DNA of 64,000 bases from Prorocentrum cordatum (taxonomy: Eukaryota; Sar; Dinophyceae; Prorocentrales; Prorocentraceae): contig CAUYUJ010008569.1 in the NCBI GenBank assembly GCA_963575745.1, positions 391,612-455,611 of the forward strand. The letters run 5' to 3'. The notes under the pieces were generated by a model. It had not been told where the DNA came from. It saw only the letters and a program-made list of their open reading frames with translations, and searched no databases. The translations under genes were made by a program, and so were the position numbers. The number at the start of each line of letters is the position of its first letter. Positions within the stretch are counted from its first letter, which is position 1. This document shows positions 21,561 through 31,218 of the stretch, piece by piece.

Positions 21561-22138
21561 CTTTCACTTTTCGTGAAAGTTCCAAGGAAAGCAGGGGTTC
21601 TACCTGGGAACGAAATATTCAACCTGGGAGCGAACCGTTCAGCCGGTGAACGAACCTCTCCATTGGGGACCATTTCTTCTCAGAGGTGCCCTCTTGAGCC
21701 TGCCGGGATCGAGGCCTCTGGGCGTCGTCGGGGGGTCCCGCCGGGCCACGCTGCAGCGTGATCGCCGCCACGGCTGGATTCCCCTCGGCATTTTTGCCAG
21801 ACCGCACTCCAGGGGATCAGGGGCAATGTTAGGGGGGGATAGGTGGACAGGATCAGGGGGTACGCATCGACCCCCAATCACCCATTCATCGCCGATTGGT
21901 GCCTGATATAGCCCTCCCCGCCCAGGAGCTTGCGGCTTCTCGATGCTGGGTCGCCCACCGCCGATCTGTCGGCGAGGTGTCGCAAATGCCAGCTCGATGT
22001 TTTTCCTCCCCTGAGCCCGTCCCCCGCAAACGTCTTGCCCCTTCCAAGGGCGGGGGGGGAACTGTTTGACTCCTGGCGGGTTCGACGAGGCAGAGTGGCA
22101 GTGAAGCCACGAGTCCTCGGAGGTCCAAATGCTACATG
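21561..22138. other. No gene recognised
   Basis: Ordinary-complexity GC-rich sequence with a few G-runs. Short frames only. Confidence 0.5.
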
Positions 22139-22141
22139 GGA

Positions 22142-22290
22142 TTCAGGAGGGAAAGAAACACACAGACACAATGAATCGTCGACCCCCAGGAAAATGTGGG
22201 AAAATATGGGAAGTTGGGGGGGGGGAAGACGAGAACCGTGAAAAGATGGGAAAATATAGGGGGATCCTTTTGTGTCTATGTATGTTCGGG
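22142..22290. mobile_element. MITE family 2 copy, right end diverged
   Basis: It starts TTCAGGAGGGAAAGAAACAC, then ACAGACACAATGAATCGTCG and GGGAAAATATGGGAAG. It ends around GGATCCTTTTGTGTCTATG without the usual CCCAGGGCCCCTTCAG. Confidence 0.7.
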
Positions 22291-22424
22291 CCGGACGAAA
22301 GGGGGGGATAGGGAAAGGGGGGGGGTATGCATGCAGCTGGGTTCGGCCCCGCCGCGGGGCCCATTCCTCGATACATGGGCGCCTCCGGCGCCGGGAGGCG
22401 CCGGGAAAATCAGCCACGTGAGCT
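22288..22424. repeat. 135-bp direct duplication, copy 1 (copy 2 at 23199-23343)
   Basis: Both copies run GGGCCG(G/A)ACGAAAGGGGGG, GCATGCAGCTGG, TTCGGCCCC, ATTCCTCGATACATGG, and a hairpin GCCTCCGGCGCCGGGAGGCG, ending CAGCCACGTGAGCT. Confidence 0.85.
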
Positions 22425-22474
22425 GATTCTCAAACCCCCTTTTTACTATCCCCCCCTTTCGCCCAGACCGATCT

Positions 22475-22780
22475 GTGTGTCCCTGGGCCCCTTCGGGTAT
22501 GTCAACAGCAATGCACGAGCAGCAACGCCCACGGAGGTCCGAGCGGACTTCTTGGGGCGGCGTCCCCCAGGAAAATATTGGACAAGATTGGAAAATATGG
22601 AAAGTGGGGGGGAAGACGAAAACCTCGAAAGTATGGGAAAAGATGGGGGATCCTGTCATTTGTGTCTATGTATGTGTGTGTGTGTCCCTGGAATCCCTTC
22701 CAGGTATGTCAAAAGCAGTGCACGAGCAGAAAAACGCCCACGGAGCTCCGAGGCGGACTCCTCGGGGCGGCGCCCAGCGG
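22475..22780. mobile_element. MITE family 2 partial copy bracketed by an ~85-bp direct repeat
   Basis: GTGTGTCCCTGG...TATGTCAA(C/A)AGCA(A/G)TGCACGAGCAG at 22475-22560 is repeated at 22680-22780. Between them are the MITE-2 interior words CCCCCAGGAAAATATTGG and GGGGGATCC. A nested or unequal-exchange product. Confidence 0.6.
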
Positions 22781-22837
22781 TCCGCGCGGCACGTCTTCGG
22801 GGTCGGCGCCCGAGCCTCCTCCCAGAGTTGAAAACAT

Positions 22838-22975
22838 TGGAGGAGGAGGAGGAGGAGGAGGAGGAGGAGGGAGGAGGAGGAGGAGGAGCAGGAGGAGGAG
22901 GAAGAGGAGGAGGAGGAGGAGGAGGAGGACGAGACCCAGGTGGAGGAGGAGGAGGAGGAGGTGGAGGAGGAAAAC
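22838..22975. repeat. (GGA)n microsatellite
   Basis: About 135 bp, interrupted by ACGAGACCCAGGT. Confidence 0.92.
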
Positions 22976-22989
22976 GCTCAGAGCTCCGA

Positions 22990-23198
22990 ATCATCAGGGG
23001 GACCTCGGGTCAGGGCCAACTCGGGCTCGCCTTTCGGGACTCCGAGCCCGAGTTGGCCCCGGGCCCGAGCCACCCCGGATTATGCGGGCGTCCAGAGCCC
23101 AAAGTCAGCAGGGGTACCTCGGGTCGGGGTTGACTCGGGCTCGCTTCTCGGGACTCCGAGCCCGAGTTACCCAGGGCCCGAGCTACCCTGGATACCTC
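22990..23198. repeat. Two tandem foldbacks built on CCCGAGTT/AACTCGGG
   Basis: Each has ACTCGGGCTCGC...GGGACTCCGAGCCCGAGTT, able to form a hairpin. A related hairpin lies at 59878-59975, so this is probably another small foldback family. Confidence 0.6.
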
Positions 23199-23343
23199 GG
23201 GCCGAACGAAAGGGGGGGATTGGGAAAGGGGGGGTACGAAATTTGCTGCATGCAGCTGGTTTCGGCCCCACCGAGGGGCCCATTCCTCGATACATGGCCG
23301 CCTCCGGCGCCGGGAGGCGCCGGGAAAATCAGCCACGTGAGCT
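23199..23343. repeat. 135-bp direct duplication, copy 2
   Basis: See 22288-22424. This copy has an extra AAATTTGCT before the GCATGCAGCTGG word. Confidence 0.85.
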
Positions 23344-23549
23344 CGGCCCGAATAACTCGGGGGCCCAAGGGAGCTGCACGGGAGGGGGCTATAGCGCCGA
23401 CCCGGCCCGAGGAAGATCCGCTCGGGCCTCCGAGCGTTTCTGCTCACGCAGTTTGCTTTTTCCTTACCGTGCGGCTCGGCCCCCGGGCCGGGACACCCTC
23501 CCGTGGTTCAAGCAGTGGCGAAGCGTCCCGGCTCGCCTTTAGCCCCACT

Positions 23550-23705
23550 AAACAATGTTCTAAGAACCTCGTGCGGTTCCCACGCAATGTTATTGGAACA
23601 TTTCTGGCGGGGTCTGTCTTGTTTTAAAACACATCGGGTTCATGTTCTAAGAACATTGTTTTTGTGATTAGAACACTGTTAGGTTCTAAGAACATGTCGT
23701 GGTAG
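23550..23705. repeat. Clustered GTTCTAAGAAC near-palindromes
   Basis: GTTCTAAGAAC occurs three times, with further AGAACA and GGAACA half-words, in an AT-richer island. Purpose unknown. Confidence 0.55.
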
Positions 23706-24029
23706 GACTATAGGAATGCCGGGACGGTCGTTCCCTGCTCACGTGGTTACCCCCCTGTCTCGGCACTGGGATTCTGGACTCCCCCTCCGGGGCCTCCCCG
23801 GCATCCCCCCGGTGGCTAGTAGATCCGGGGGGCACAGATAAGCTGCCAGACCAGCCAAACATGGCCCAAGGGTAGCTCGAGCAATCTCAGGACGGTTCAG
23901 GATGGCCAAAACAGTCCCCCTGACGGGCCCAGGGGGCCCGAAGAGCACCCATCAGAGCCCCCCCAGGAGACACAAATCATTGATTCAGGAGTTCTTTTTA
24001 TTCGCATTTGGCTGCCTTTCTGCTCCTCG

Positions 24030-24460
24030 GGGCGCCCACGACGGGCCAAGTGGCCCCCAAGCTCCCTCCTAGTCGGCCCGACAGAGCCCCAAGAGTGCCC
24101 CAGAAAGAGTCCAATATGGGCCCAAGGCGACTCAGGACGGCCCCAAGAGCCAAGAAGGCCCCCAGAACGGTTCAAGACGGCCCAAAGGGTCCGTGGAGTG
24201 GCGCAAGACGGCCCAAGAGGGCCCCAAGAGGGCCAATATTGGCCCAAGAAGGCCCCAAGACAGCCCAAGAGACCCCCCAAGCTGGCCCCAAAACGAGCCC
24301 AAGATACTTCCAAGATCGCCCAGGAGGCCCCCAAGATGGCTCCAAAAGGACATCAGAAGACCCCCTAAGACCGCATCGCCAGCACGTGTCCAAGAGGCTC
24401 CAAGACTGCCCAAAAGACGGCTGGAGGTGCCCAGGAAGCATTTCAATATCGCCCCCGAGA
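24030..24460. repeat. ~10-bp repeat array (GCCCCAAGAG), inverted relative to 20080-20720
   Basis: GGCCCCAAGAGGGCCAA and CCCAAGACGGCCC words. This is the complement sense of CTCTTGGGGC and could pair with the 20.1-20.7-kb array. Confidence 0.85.
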
Positions 24461-24769
24461 AGCCGAAGGCATAGAATGTGATGCCCTTTTGCGCTGCGAT
24501 GTCCTCGTGCGCGGCTAGAATCTAAGCGCGCGCGTGGTTCTGGTACTTCATATGTCTACTGGAGCTTGCAGTGAGCCGCCATGGAGGGGTCCTGAGACGG
24601 AGGGCCCCCAGGCTTCTCACCGTGAGCGGCCTCGGGGGGGCCCTCCTCGGGCCCCAGGACTGCAGAACGACAGCTCAAGCATGAGAAGCTTGCCTCGGGG
24701 AAGCCCACGGGTCGAGGACCCGTTTCCTTGTGGCCGCACGTCCTTCAAGCGGTCGACCCTCACATATCT

Positions 24770-24902
24770 ATACGTGCATATATCTATATATATATACACA
24801 CAAATACATACATATACATATACATATACATGTACATGTACATATACGTATACACATATGTGTTTATACTTATTGTATATATATATATATATATATATAT
24901 CC
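24770..24902. repeat. (TA)n/(CATA)n microsatellite
   Basis: ATATCTATATATATATACAC, CATA/TACA repeats, then an ATAT run ending near 24900. Confidence 0.92.
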
Positions 24903-25052
24903 GACGCGTGGCTGTTACCTGGTGGGCACCCAGGTCTTTGACCAGCTTCGAGCCGCGTTTCCCGGTGAAGGCTCGGGCCCCAGGGTTCTCGGTCCGTGGG
25001 CGGGCTTGGGACCCTCGACCAGAGGGGCGGCGAGCGCGTGGAGGAGGATGTC

Positions 25053-25214
25053 TCAGGAGAGGAAAAAACACACAGACACAAGTAATCGTCGAGTCCTATG
25101 AAAATATTTGGAAAATATGGGAAGTGGGGGGGGACAAAAACCCAGAAAATATTGGAAAAGATGGGGAATGTTTTTAGTTGTGTGTATTTATTTGTGTGTC
25201 CTGGGTCCCGTTCA
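25053..25214. mobile_element. MITE family 2 copy
   Basis: It begins TCAGGAGAGGAAAAAACACA and ends TTTGTGTGTCCTGGGTCCCG then TTCAG. Flanks GATGT and GATAT are near-matching possible target duplications. Confidence 0.78.
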
Positions 25215-25236
25215 GATATGGGCACGTCACGCGCGC

Positions 25237-25960
25237 AGAAGAGGGGTGCATCCAACATGCGTCCCAGCACACATGCGCAAGGCACGTGTTTTCATACGGC
25301 GTCGGCGCCGAAGAGGCCGCAAGAGGGGCATCCCACGCGTGGGCGTCGGCTTCTTCACGCGTACAAATGCGCACGTGGACGCGGCGGGGCAATTGCCCAA
25401 CCCAGTGCGCGTGTGCCACGTATTTTCGCGCAGGCAGGCGCGAAGAGAGACATCCAGCACGTAGCCGTCGAATTCTTCACCCGTGCACTTGCGTGCGGGG
25501 AGGGGGTCCTACATGCTCCTGACACGTGCTCGTGTGGCACGTGTGCTCACGTGTGCAGATCCATCATGTGGTCGTCGGTTCTTCACGCAGAGACCAATAC
25601 GTTCACGGAGGGGGTACCCAACATGCGCCTGGAGCATGCGTGTTTGGCACGTGTTTTCACGTGTGCACTTGCGAAGGGGGAGGGGGGGGGCATCCAACGA
25701 GTGGTCGCCAAATTCTTGCCATGAATAAATACGTGCGCGGAGGGGGGGGCAACATGTGCCTGGCGAGTGCGCGTCTGGCATGCGTTTTCGCGCGTACAGG
25801 CGCGGAGGGGCAGCATCCTGCACGGAGGGGGGTCCACAAATAAGCACCTGACGCGTGTGGCACGTGCTTTCACGCGTGCAGGCGCGAAGGGAGGCATCCA
25901 ACATGAGGTTGCCAAATTCTCCACGTGCAAATATTTGTGCGCGGAGGGGGAACATACAAC
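25237..25960. repeat. ~120-bp minisatellite, about 6 divergent units
   Basis: Recurring words GGCACGTGTTTTCACG(C/T)GTGCA, GGCATCCAACATG, TCGCCAAATTCTTCAC and GTGCGCGGAGGGGG. Each unit is rich in CACGTG, a palindrome. Confidence 0.8.
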
Positions 25961-25984
25961 ATGCACGAACTGAGGAAAAGTGAG

Positions 25985-26035
25985 GAGCACAGAGGAGGAA
26001 GAGGAGGAAGAGGAGGAGGAGGAGGGGGAAAAGTA
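25985..26035. repeat. (GGA)n tract
   Basis: Short purine tract about 300 bp before the 26.33-kb exon. Confidence 0.85.
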
Positions 26036-26330
26036 GGAGGCCCCAGGAGGCCCCCGATTGGATGACGAGTACTGTGAGGAAGCCTCAGGCGAAAGACAAG
26101 GACCACGCTAGAGCACGCAGCATAGCATATCGTATGATAAAACATCGAGGTGTGGCACACCATCGTATAGGATGCACGTCGGAGTGCGTTTTGGATGAAG
26201 TCCCTCACTGGGTTCGTAGATCCCTCAAGTTTACCGTGCTTGGCCCTCGGTCTTCGCTCCTCGCTCGCGGCGTCGGAGCGCAGGGCGCCCCTGGGCCCCG
26301 CCTGGCCCCTGGCCTCGTCGGCGGCATCGC

Positions 26331-26447
26331 AAAGTCAAGCTGGCGCCGTGCAACTGGCTCAGCGAGAACTGCAACGAGTCCAAGTGCTGCAACGACCCCG
26401 GCATGATGTGCTACGCGAAGAACGAGTACTGGGCCGAGTGCCTCGAG
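26331..26447 (+). CDS. Candidate exon: cysteine module, N-terminal half plus YWAECLE
   Basis: The frame reads KVKLAPCNWLSENCNESKCC, NDPGMMCYAKN, then EYWAECLE at 26424-26447. Six Cys residues are spaced as in the other modules. The next bases GCCCGG give a GC donor after GAG. Joined to 27596, the protein continues in phase as CLE|ACDAGEN...ALPWSCKELG, giving a complete two-half module. The upstream boundary is less sure: AG at 26331-26332 or the AAG at 26337-26339 would serve. In this window such modules occur at least four times on the same strand, suggesting one long gene or a local family. Likely disulphide-bonded and extracellular; function unknown. Confidence 0.65.
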
Positions 26448-26595
26448 GCCCGGAGGAGCGAGCTCTCGCACGCACGCACGTGGCTTTCTGCTCCTGCGGG
26501 GGCCTCCGGAGTCCTCTGGGCGGCCCCAGATGACTCCTCGGGAGCCCCTGGAGGACTCCCCCAGGCCACCTGGCTTGTTTCGGGGAACGAAGAGT

Positions 26596-26767
26596 GGCAC
26601 AAACATGAAAGCTCGGAGTTCCGCGCCGATTTCTCGGATCGGCGCTGGGGCCCCCTGGCGGCGCCTCTGGCGCCGCCCCTGGCGCGCGGAGCGCGCCAGG
26701 GAGGGGGGGGTTCAGCGCGGATCCAAGAAATCCGCGCGGACCTCCGAGTTGTTATGTTTACGTCATG
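26596..26767. mobile_element. MITE family 1, intact copy inside the inferred intron
   Basis: GGCACAAACATGAAAGCTCG at the left, and an arm ending CTCCGAGTTGTTATGTTTAC at the right. The internal arms around GATTTCTCGGATCGGCGCTGG and GATCCAAGAAATCCGCGCGG pair. Confidence 0.85.
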
Positions 26768-27402
26768 TTTACGTCATGCTTCGTTATTCTAGTGATGGCG
26801 AGCTCGATCCGAGTACGATGTCGGTCCCACGTCGACCCTTGCCTCGCCTGCCTGCGCCTTCTTGGGGCGCCCTCGTCACCGCGGCCGGATTCGCCTCGGG
26901 ATTCTGGTCAGAACGCACCCCGGGGTCTTGCACGCGCGGGTCCCCCATCGTCCGCGCACAGGCCTCCAGCCATGGTGCGCTGATCCCACCTCTTCGGCGC
27001 GCCCGCCCCCCCCCCCTGACAGGGCCCCGAACAAGAGCGCGGAGTCCGGAGTCCAGCCGCCAGGGTCGAGGGGTTTGGCGCTGCACGGGCTGGGCAGCTG
27101 TCTGTGGTCTCGTCGGGGCGCTCGTCATGCAACAGGGGCGCTTCCCGCAGAGGACAGGAATGTCAAAGGGCCTGAGCTGGAACGATGTGACGCCGCATCG
27201 TGGATGCAGCTTGGGCTTCTTGTGGTCCTCCTGCCCCCTTCTCCTCCTGACACCTGACACCTGATGGCTGCATAGTCGTCTGACGAAGCCTGCCCCTCGC
27301 CCCAGGGCCGGTCGATCCTGGTGGGGGGATCAAGTTAATGCCCTGTGACCCCTGGAGCACCGCTCCCTCCCTTCTCCTCTCTCCCTCTTCCCTCCCTCCC
27401 TC

Positions 27403-27590
27403 GCCTCCTCCTCCTCCTCCTCCTCCTACTCCTCCTCCTCCTCCTCCTACTCCTCCTCCTCCTCCTCCTCCTCCTCCTCCTCCTACCTCTCCTCCTCCTC
27501 CTCCTCCTCCTCCTCCTCCTCCTCCTCCTCCTCCCCCTCCTCCTCCCCCTCCCCATCCTCCTCCTCCTCCTCCTCCTCCTCCTCCCTCCC
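27403..27590. repeat. (CTC)n tract directly before an exon
   Basis: Nearly 190 bp of CTC with ACT interruptions, ending 5 bp before the acceptor TTGAG. It would serve as the polypyrimidine tract. Confidence 0.93.
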
Positions 27591-27595
27591 TTGAG

Positions 27596-27732
27596 GCGTG
27601 CGACGCCGGAGAGAACGACACCGCGGGGCCGGACGCCCTGCCCTGGTCCTGCAAGGAGCTCGGGATGAGGACGGCCCCCGCCGTCGTGGTGCAGGAGCTC
27701 GCTGTCGTCGCCCTTCGCCGGGCCGAACGACA
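27596..27732 (+). CDS. Candidate exon: C-terminal half of the cysteine module
   Basis: It starts after (CTC)n-CCCTTGAG. The frame reads ACDAGENDTAGPDALPWSCK, then ELGMRTAPAVVVQELAVVAL. It continues the 26331-26447 exon in phase and supplies the last Cys pair (ACDAG...WSC). WSCKELG parallels WSCEARW at 8451 and WTCVLK at 30495. The 3' end is not fixed; the purine tract starts near 27733, so a donor should lie before it. After the Cys module the sequence becomes Val/Ala/Arg-rich and may be a linker. Confidence 0.6.
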
Positions 27733-28175
27733 GGGGGGAGGAGGAGGGGGAGGAGGAGGAGGAGGAGGAGGAGGAGGAGGAGGAGGAGGAGGAGGATGGG
27801 AGGATGAGGAGAGGAGGAGGAGGAGGAGGAGGAGGCGGGGGAGGAGGAGGAAGGAGGAGGAGGGGAGGAGGATGAGGAGGAGGAGGAGGATAGGAGGAGA
27901 AGGGGAGGGTGGGAGGGGGAGGCGGAGGAGTGAGGAGGAGGAAGGAGGAGGAGGAGGAGGAGGAGGAGGAGGAGGAGAGAGGGGTAGGAGAGGATGAAGA
28001 GGAGGATGAGCGAGGAGGAGTAGGACGGCGGAGGGATGAGGGGGGAGGGAATGGAGAGGATGAGGGAGGAGGGGAGGAGGTGGAGGAGGCATGAGGTGGA
28101 GTGAGGAAGTGCGGGGAGGTGAATGTGAGAGGAGGAGGAGGAGGAGGAGGAGGAGGAAGAAGAAGAACCAGTGCA
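27733..28175. repeat. (GGA)n tract directly after an exon
   Basis: About 440 bp of GGA with GAT/GCG interruptions. It is complementary to the CTC tract on the other side of the exon. Confidence 0.92.
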
Positions 28176-28261
28176 ATTGGAAGTAACCCTCCCTCCTAGT
28201 AGCTCCGTTTTCATAGGCCACCAGAATCATAACCAGAATCATTGATTTATTCTTATGTTTT

Positions 28262-28314
28262 GTTTTTTTTTTAACAAAACAAAAAAAACAAACAAAAAAA
28301 AAAAAAAAAAAAAA
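28262..28314. repeat. T-run / A-run foldback ending in about 21 A
   Basis: GTTTTTTTTTTTAACAAAAC, then AAACAAACAAA and a long A-run. It may be a relict poly(A) tail or a simple hairpin; no retrocopy was recognised upstream. Confidence 0.7.
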
Positions 28315-28601
28315 CGAGCCAAGCCGTTGGGTCGGTTTTGGAGATAGTTGCAGCGATTGCGGCGGCCACAAATCGGGGCAATGTTTTTGTCAAAGGGCGG
28401 CATGCCCCCTCCCAGTCCCCCCCTCCGCTCTGCGATGTAGACGTGGCTCATGATTTTCCATGCAGCGATAGAGAGTTGTCAACTAATGTCCAACATGGGC
28501 ACTTGTGTTTTGTTATTTAGGGGCGACGATCACGCCATCAAAAAAAATCGCGGAATTGATGCACGAGATGGTGACGACAGCCTCCGTCGAAGAAACAAGT
28601 T

Positions 28602-28775
28602 GGCATAGACATGAATGGTCGACGGTCCGCGCAAAATTCTTCGATCTGCGTTGCCCCCCCCCTAGCGGCGCCTCCGGCGCCACTCCTGGCGCGCTCCGCG
28701 CGCCAGAGAGAAAGGTCCGGCGCAGATCCACGAATTCCGCGCGGAGCTCCGAGAGTTCATGTGTGTTCTGGTGCC
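28602..28775. mobile_element. MITE family 1, intact copy
   Basis: GGCATAGACATGAATGG...CGGTCCGCGC pairs with GCGCGGAGCTCCGAGAGTTC...GGTGCC. Core GGCGGCG-type hairpin as in the other copies, slightly changed (CTAGCGGCGCC). Confidence 0.83.
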
Positions 28776-29283
28776 TCCTTCTCCCACGGATGCACGAGGC
28801 ACGAGGGCGAGAGCTCTGGAAGCCTTCCCGCTCCTCGTCCTCCGCCCCCTCCGCTGGCGGGATCCCCCTCCCGACGCGGCACCGCGCGCCTGCAGTGGAG
28901 CCGCGGGTCTGCCGCGGAGGCCCCGTGTGCGCCCACCCCGCCTCGCGCAGCAGTGGGCGGGGGGGGATGAGCGTGCTCGCGAGCCCGTCCCCGCTCCACG
29001 GCGCGCCCCTGGGGCTCTGCTGTGCGCTTGCTCGCTGGCAGATTTGCCGCGCGCGCGCGGAGCTGTCAACGCCACGCTTCTCTCGTGTGGCGCTGCTGCG
29101 GTCCTGCTGTGGGCGCACACCGCTGGAGGCGGCGGAGAGCGTGAGAGCTCCTTCCAACAAGACGCCTGTGTTTTTTTTCTACGTTGGTGTTGTCCGGGGG
29201 AAAAGGAATTTGAAAGCGGCCAAAAAATGCCCCAAACGCGTTTGACACGAATGAGGAATGAAGGTCTTCGGTGGATGTCCTCC
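28776..29283. other. GC-rich stretch, no supported gene
   Basis: Arg/Ala-rich frames on both strands; no module or motif. Confidence 0.4.
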
Positions 29284-29466
29284 AGGCCTCACAGATCAGG
29301 TCGGAAAATCGCGTACGCATCGCCGACGCGTCGACGACGCGGCTCGATGTGGAGCCCAGAATTTATCCGCGCCAATAGCGCCGATGCATCGCCGACGTCG
29401 CCGATGTATCGGCGATGCGGCGCGATCTTCCGACCCCATCTGCTCGGACCCCGTGTGGGAGGCCTC
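29284..29466. mobile_element. MITE family 4 copy (GCATCGCCGATG type)
   Basis: The ends AGGCCTC...CAGGTCGGAAAATCGCG and CGCGATCTTCCGACCCC...GAGGCCTC are inverted. The interior is made of CGATGCATCGCC and TATCGGCGATG palindromic words. Confidence 0.75.
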
Positions 29467-29639
29467 TAACCCTGGCCTCCCTGCGAACCAAGCCTGGGAC
29501 CAGGTGAGCGACGCAAAAAAACTGGGTCGTCTGCGCCGGCATTGGCGCTCAAGTTGCCCGCGCAGGGTCGTGCGTAAGCGCCCTCGTCTCCACTGCAGCC
29601 TGCCGCGCTGGCGGCCCGCATAAGCCACCGCGTGCGGTA

Positions 29640-30300
29640 GGTTCGCGTCGTGTCGATTGGCGGCGACCCCGCCGTCGGCGTTCAACCTGGAAGGCCGCAG
29701 GCGGTCGATGCTGAACGATCTGACGTTTCGGAAGCGGTTGATAGTTCAAGGTAAAACGATCCCCGCGGTGTCGGGAACCAATGCCGGGGTCGACACGACA
29801 CTAATTTCCCGTCAGGTCGCCGTGTCATCTCGCGCAAGACCCGTTCTTGATCGTCGTTCAGGTATTCGGTGGGTGTCCGCTCGTGGCCATGCCGAAGCCA
29901 CATGTCCCCCAGGACGGGGTGCCCAAGAAGTCGGCGCTCTGCGCTTTCAAAGGGGCACAGGCGGAGGGGCCCGGGGCCACCTCCCTCGGAGGGCTGAGAG
30001 AAGCGCCCTCGGCCTTCTCCCAAGCCCCGCCGCACTCTCAGAAGGCCTGCCCCCTCCCACTTTCCCCCTGGGCCTTGGCATTGCTCGGACGTGTGCAGTT
30101 TTTCCTCGGCAAGGACCATCGAGGAGCATCTTGGATCATCGTACGGAAAAAATGCACGCGCGGAGTCGAAAATGCACGGGGAATGAACGTCCGAGCGATG
30201 GCGCGTGGGCGCGCCGCCCCAAAAAATGCGTGTGGAGGGTCGGCGGTGCCCAACATCTTCTCTACTATCCTGCGCCTCCACCTCCTCCTCCACGTCCACC
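29640..30300. other. Unassigned region, both strands open
   Basis: The + strand near 29655 reads AATPPSAFNLEGRRRSMLND. The - strand over the same DNA reads PTEYLNDDQERVLREMTRRP and GKLVSCRPRHWFPTPRGSF. The - strand looks slightly more protein-like, but no motif decides it. Confidence 0.25.
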
Positions 30301-30305
30301 TCCAG

Positions 30306-30656
30306 CCGCCTTCGGGTGGCGAGGAGACGGCGGAGGAGGTCGTCGCCTGCAGCGTGCGCGGCGAGGACTGTGCCCGGAGCAGGTGCTGCGAGGAGACGGG
30401 CTACAAGTGCTACGAGAAGAATTCGTCGTTCTCCGGCTGCCGCACCGAGTGCAAGCCAGGCTTGTACGACCCCACGGGTACCGATTGGAAGCCGTGGACG
30501 TGCGTGCTGAAGTCGGAGGCGAACCCCCTGGCGTCCCAGGGCAAGGCCTCTGGCCAAGGTGGCTCGGGCGCGGGTCGGGTGTTCGGTGTTGCGCTGGCTG
30601 CGATCCAGGAAGAGGTGGAGGAGATCGACATGAAGCAGATGATGGCGCGAACGTGA
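30306..30656 (+). CDS. Candidate (terminal?) exon with a complete cysteine module
   Basis: The acceptor follows CCTCCTCCACGTCCACCTCC with AG at 30304-30305. The frame reads PPSGGEETAEEVVACSVRGE, DCARSRCCEETGYKCYEKN, SSFSGCRTECKPG, then DWKPWTCVLK, and runs to a TGA at 30654-30656. The Cys order Cx5DCxxSRCCxxxGxxCYxKN...CxxxCxPG...WTC matches the split modules, here uninterrupted. The C-terminal part is Gly/Ser, then acidic (EEVEEIDMKQMMART). AAG|GTGGCT at 30557 is an alternative donor, so the stop may be intronic. It probably belongs to the same gene as the 26.3/27.6-kb exons, 2.6 kb upstream. Function unknown; secreted is inference. Confidence 0.62.
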   Translation, partial: PPSGGEETAEEVVACSVRGEDCARSRCCEETGYKCYEKNSSFSGCRTECKPGLYDPTGTDWKPWTCVLKSEANPLASQGKASGQGGSGAGRVFGVALAAIQEEVEEIDMKQMMART

Positions 30657-30783
30657 GCCGAGAGCCGAGGCCTCCTCCGCGCGACAGCATGCCATGTTTG
30701 TCCAGGGCTCTGTCGAGCATCTGCATGTTCGAATAGGCCATTGCCACCAAAAGGGTGGCTCGTGTGCGAGCCTCGGCGGCATT

Positions 30784-30833
30784 ACTCCTCCTCCTCCTCC
30801 GCCTCCTCCTCCTTCTCCTCCTCCTTCGCCTCC

Positions 30834-30866
<33 letters not shown>

Positions 30867-31214
30867 GCATCAGCAGCATCTCCTCCTCCTCCTCTTCCTC
30901 CTCCTTCCTCCTCCTCCTTCCTCCTCCTCCTCCTCCTCCTCCTCCTCCTCCTCCTCCTCCTCCTCCTCTCCTCCTCCTCCTCCTCCTCCCCCCGCCCTCC
31001 ACCTCCTCTCCTCCTCCTCTCTCCTCCTCCTCCTCTCCTCCTCCTCCTCCTCCTCCTTCTGCCTCTCCTCCTCCTCCTCCTTCCTCCCCTCCTTCTCCTC
31101 CTGCCTCCTTCCTTCCTCCTCCTCCTCCTCCTCCCTCCTCCTCCTCCTCCTCCTCCTCCTCCTCTCCTTCTCCTCCTCCTCCGCCTCCTCCTCCTCCTCC
31201 TCCTCCTCCTCCTC
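30784..31214. repeat. Long (CTC)n tract with a (CAT)n patch
   Basis: About 430 bp. The CAT patch lies at 30836-30870. It ends 3 bp before a GCAG acceptor. Confidence 0.93.
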
Positions 31215-31218
31215 GCAG

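Larger units (their letters stand above)
26448..27595 (+). other. Inferred GC-AG intron (1148 bp) between two halves of a cysteine module
   Basis: The donor side reads CTCGAG|GCCCGG and the acceptor side CTTGAG|GCGTGC, so GAGGC occurs at both boundaries. The intron holds a MITE-1 copy (26596-26767) and ends in a CTC tract that would be an extreme polypyrimidine tract. GC donors and short direct repeats at intron ends are established for dinoflagellates. The boundaries here are inferred from protein continuity. Confidence 0.6.

Noticed and set aside
28262-28314. Poly(A) tail of a retrocopy
   Set aside because: T-run and A-run form a hairpin, and no coding remnant or target duplication was found upstream.
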